Shown here in pieces: positions 5,215 through 6,746 of a DNA stretch of 6,746 nt. Source of the DNA: Bacillota bacterium. GTDB taxonomy: Bacteria; Bacillota; Clostridia; Lachnospirales; Lachnospiraceae. How positions within the stretch are numbered: the stretch's first letter is position 1; every line of letters starts with the position of its first letter. The stretch lies in contig JAEZGY010000007.1 in the NCBI GenBank assembly GCA_023416695.1, forward strand, positions 1-6,746, given 5' to 3'. The notes under the pieces are model-generated. The model searched no databases and had not been told where the DNA came from. It worked only from the letters and a program-made list of their open reading frames with translations. A program made the translations under genes and the position numbers.

Positions 5215-6084
5215 TTATCTTACCGTACCTATATAGCCTATGGTCAATGTATTAGGACCAGAATGGGCTCCAAGGGTAGGGCTTAAATAGGAGTAGTAGA
5301 TATTTTTTATACCATACTTCTCTTCCACTTGTTTTCCTACTAGCTTGGCATCCTCCAAGCTATCCCCATGTGTAATGGATACACAATCTGGTAAGGTACC
5401 TGCTTCATATAGTGGGGCAAGACCATCCGCCAGTGCTTTAATTGCAGCCTTTCGTCCACGAACCTTTTTAATAGAAGCTAAGCCACCTGCTTCATTTACG
5501 TGAAGGATTGGATGTAATTTAAGTGCAGTTCCTAGAATAGCTGTGGATTTCTTCAGCCTTCCGCCTCTCCACATGTGGAATAAATCGGGGAGGGTAAAGT
5601 GACAGACTACATGAGGAGCTGTTTCTTTAATCCATGCAACAACTTCATCAAAAGATTTCCCTGCTTCCTTCATAGCTACTGCTTTTCTCACTAAGATACC
5701 AAGACCAGAGGTGGCTGTAAGAGAATCGATGACTACAATCCTAGCATCTGGATGGCGTGCCATGACTTGATTTGCTGCCAATATAGCGTTACCACAGCTA
5801 GCACTCATAGCAGAGGAAAAAGGAAGATGAATGATATCATAGCCTTGTTCTACGGCAGCTTCCATTAACTTAATATCGTAATCGATATTAGTGGCATTAG
5901 TAATTGGCATCTTACCATCTCGCATAGTCTGATAGAAATCTTGTGGAGGTAGTTCTCCAAGTTCTTTCCCGTATTCTTTTTCATCAATTATGTAATGTAA
6001 GGGATGTACAGGGATATTATGCTCCTGCAAGTATTCTTCTGGTAAGTCAGAAGTGGTGTCGACAGAAATAATAAATGGCTTCAT
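5215..6084 (-). CDS. DegV family fatty-acid-binding protein (FakB-like)
   Basis: DegV/FakB proteins bind a fatty acid and present its carboxylate to the kinase FakA (DAK2-type), which makes acyl-phosphate for phospholipid synthesis. The 289 residues match the family length. Visible hallmarks are the N-terminal SVDTTSDLP (7-15), FSSAMSASCGNA (89-100), the lid/pocket region RGGRLKKSTAILG (173-185), KVRGRKAAI (207-215), HGDSLEDA (239-246) and GAHSGP (272-277) with the conserved pocket histidine H274. One deviation is PITNATN at 60-66, where the family usually has a TTSQ-like sequence near the fatty-acid head group. No FakA is encoded in the window. Start ATG 6084-6082 is set by AAGGAG (complement of 6093-6098), 8 nt upstream. 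It is a single gene on the minus strand, convergent with the membrane-protein gene and divergent from rplM. Several DegV paralogues per genome are common in Clostridia, so a specific fakB number cannot be given. Confidence 0.93.
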   Translation of the reverse strand: MKPFIISVDTTSDLPEEYLQEHNIPVHPLHYIIDEKEYGKELGELPPQDFYQTMRDGKMPITNATNIDYDIKLMEAAVEQGYDIIHLPFSSAMSASCGNAILAANQVMARHPDARIVVIDSLTATSGLGILVRKAVAMKEAGKSFDEVVAWIKETAPHVVCHFTLPDLFHMWRGGRLKKSTAILGTALKLHPILHVNEAGGLASIKKVRGRKAAIKALADGLAPLYEAGTLPDCVSITHGDSLEDAKLVGKQVEEKYGIKNIYYSYLSPTLGAHSGPNTLTIGYIGTVR

Positions 6085-6113
6085 GTATTAATCTCCTTCT
6101 TATATAGTTTTTA

Positions 6114-6138
6114 TAACTAGATTATAAATTACTAGTTA
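6114..6138. promoter_or_regulatory. Palindrome TAACTAG-N11-CTAGTTA in the degV leader
   Basis: A perfect 7-bp inverted repeat (6114-6120 and 6132-6138) flanks an 11-nt AT-only spacer apart from one C at its edge. It lies just downstream of the predicted start of leftward transcription and about 30 nt upstream of the degV ATG. It could be an operator for a dimeric regulator or a weak RNA hairpin. No known operator consensus was recognised. Confidence 0.4.
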
Positions 6139-6150
6139 CTACTATACATA

Positions 6151-6179
6151 ATAATAAAATAACAATACATAGAAATCAA
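6151..6179 (-). promoter_or_regulatory. Candidate sigma-A promoter for degV
   Basis: On the minus strand, TTGATT (6179-6174) and TATTAT (6156-6151) are 17 nt apart, matching consensus at 4 of 6 and 5 of 6 positions. The predicted start is near 6144, giving a leader of about 60 nt. The region is very AT-rich, so such matches arise more easily by chance. Confidence 0.5.
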
Positions 6180-6226
6180 TACATATTTAATAGTTGAAAA
6201 ATGACAAAAACAAACAGCTAAATGCG

Positions 6227-6255
6227 TTGACAACCATTGACTTTTGTAATATAAT
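6227..6255 (+). promoter_or_regulatory. Perfect-consensus sigma-A promoter for rplM
   Basis: TTGACA (6227-6232) and TATAAT (6250-6255) are separated by exactly 17 nt: a full 12 of 12 match with optimal spacing. Transcription should start near 6262, giving a leader of about 124 nt before the rplM ATG. Such strength suits a ribosomal-protein operon that no longer shares the upstream operon's promoter. Confidence 0.93.
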
Positions 6256-6287
6256 AATAAACTGTGACAAGTTAATTAAAGTGCGTA

Positions 6288-6323
6288 AAAATACTTAAAC
6301 CAAAGCCCCGGTAAGAGTATTTT
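6288..6323 (+). promoter_or_regulatory. Structured 5' leader of rplM, candidate L13-type autoregulatory leader
   Basis: AAAATACT (6288-6295) pairs perfectly with AGTATTTT (6316-6323). Inside, ACC (6299-6301) can pair with GGT (6310-6312) around a C-rich loop. The hairpin sits in the leader of about 124 nt between the rplM promoter and its Shine-Dalgarno site. Firmicutes are known to carry an L13 leader RNA motif upstream of rplM. Position and a helix with an internal loop fit that idea, but I could not verify the family consensus from sequence alone. Confidence 0.5.
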
Positions 6324-6331
6324 AACATAAA

Positions 6332-6349
6332 TAACTAAAATAACTAAAA
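6332..6349 (+). repeat. Tandem duplication of TAACTAAAA
   Basis: Two perfect adjacent copies of the 9-mer TAACTAAAA (6332-6340 and 6341-6349) lie in the rplM leader, between the hairpin and the Shine-Dalgarno site. They contain no G and would keep this part of the leader unstructured. A role is not evident, and replication slippage in AT-rich DNA could explain it. Confidence 0.7.
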
Positions 6350-6385
6350 CGATATATGATGTATAATTTTTAAGGAGGTAACACC

Positions 6386-6746
6386 ATGAAGAGTTTTATG
6401 GCAAGTCCATCAACAATTGAAAGAAAATGGTATGTAGTAGACGCTACTGGACATACATTAGGACGTCTTTCTTCTGAGATCGCTAAAGTTTTAAGAGGTA
6501 AGAACAAACCAATCTATACACCACATGAAGATTGTGGAGATTTCGTAATTGTAGTAAATGCTGAAAAGATCAAAGTTACTGGTAAGAAATTAGATCAGAA
6601 GATTTACTACAAACATTCCGATTATGTAGGTGGAATGAAAGAAACTACATTAAAAGAAATGTTAGCTAAGAAGCCTGAAGATGTTATTTATCTTGCAGTA
6701 AAAGGCATGCTTCCAAAGGGACCTTTAGGAAGACAGATGATTAAGA
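6386..6746 (+). CDS. rplM: 50S ribosomal protein L13, N-terminal 120 residues (partial, runs off the window)
   Basis: L13 is an early-assembly protein of the large ribosomal subunit. The open frame runs from ATG 6386 to the window end without a stop, giving 120 residues of an expected 142-145. Family features include RKWYVVDATGHTLGRL (13-28), LRGKNKPIYTPH (36-47), KVTGKKLDQKIYYKHS (63-78) and the signature VKGMLPKGPLGR (105-116). The start at 6386 is set by a full AAGGAGGT (6372-6379), 6 nt upstream. The alternative ATG four codons on (6398) has no such site, and the MKSFMA beginning is usual in related Clostridia. It is driven by its own consensus promoter. rpsI (S9) is expected downstream but is not in the window. 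Confidence 0.97.
   Translation, partial: MKSFMASPSTIERKWYVVDATGHTLGRLSSEIAKVLRGKNKPIYTPHEDCGDFVIVVNAEKIKVTGKKLDQKIYYKHSDYVGGMKETTLKEMLAKKPEDVIYLAVKGMLPKGPLGRQMIK

Noticed and set aside
6362..6367. Second TATAAT close to the rplM Shine-Dalgarno site
   Set aside because: There is no -35 element at a suitable distance, and transcription would begin at or inside the ribosome-binding site.
1..6746. Mobile element, CRISPR array, phage or toxin-antitoxin genes
   Set aside because: No transposase, integrase, terminal inverted repeats, regularly spaced repeats or small paired genes are visible.

Overview
The window looks like a chromosomal ribosomal-protein neighbourhood from a low-GC member of the Firmicutes, most likely a Lachnospiraceae-type Clostridia. 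Four things point there: the gene order rpoA-rplQ-ecfA1-ecfA2-ecfT-truA with rplM following; strong AAGGAGG-type Shine-Dalgarno sites; an enlarged L17 protein; and L13, EcfA and DegV sequences that read like clostridial versions. The assignment rests on recognition of sequence style, not on a database search.

Layout. Positions 1-49 are the last codons of rpoA, followed after 16 nt by rplQ (66-602) and a strong intrinsic terminator (615-645) that closes the upstream ribosomal operon. The spacer 646-839 is unusually structured. It holds an intrinsic-terminator-like hairpin facing the minus strand (698-732), a short minus-strand stretch resembling part of a tRNA-Arg(ACG) (672-693), a plausible sigma-A promoter (744-772) and a 9-nt direct repeat around the predicted transcription start. 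A tight plus-strand operon follows: ecfA1 (840-1694), ecfA2 (1710-2570), ecfT (2590-3402), truA (3415-4170) and a gene for an unrecognised two-helix membrane protein (4217-5146). A long imperfect hairpin (5156-5207) separates this operon from the convergent degV/fakB-type gene on the minus strand (6084-5215). The 301-nt gap 6085-6385 is divergent. It carries a minus-strand promoter and a palindrome for degV, and a perfect-consensus promoter, a 5' leader hairpin and a strong Shine-Dalgarno site for rplM. rplM runs off the right edge at 6746.

How the genes work together. EcfA1, EcfA2 and EcfT form the shared energising module of an ECF (energy-coupling factor) vitamin/micronutrient transporter. 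No substrate-binding S component is encoded here, so the module presumably serves S proteins encoded elsewhere. TruA modifies tRNA and commonly sits beside this module in Firmicutes. RpoA, L17 and L13 belong to the transcription/translation machinery. The membrane protein and DegV look like an insertion between truA and rplM, which are often adjacent in related genomes.

I see no mobile element, CRISPR array, phage gene or obvious new multi-gene system. The items most worth a second look are the L17 insertion, the orphan minus-strand terminator with tRNA-like sequence, the unassigned membrane protein, and the rplM leader.
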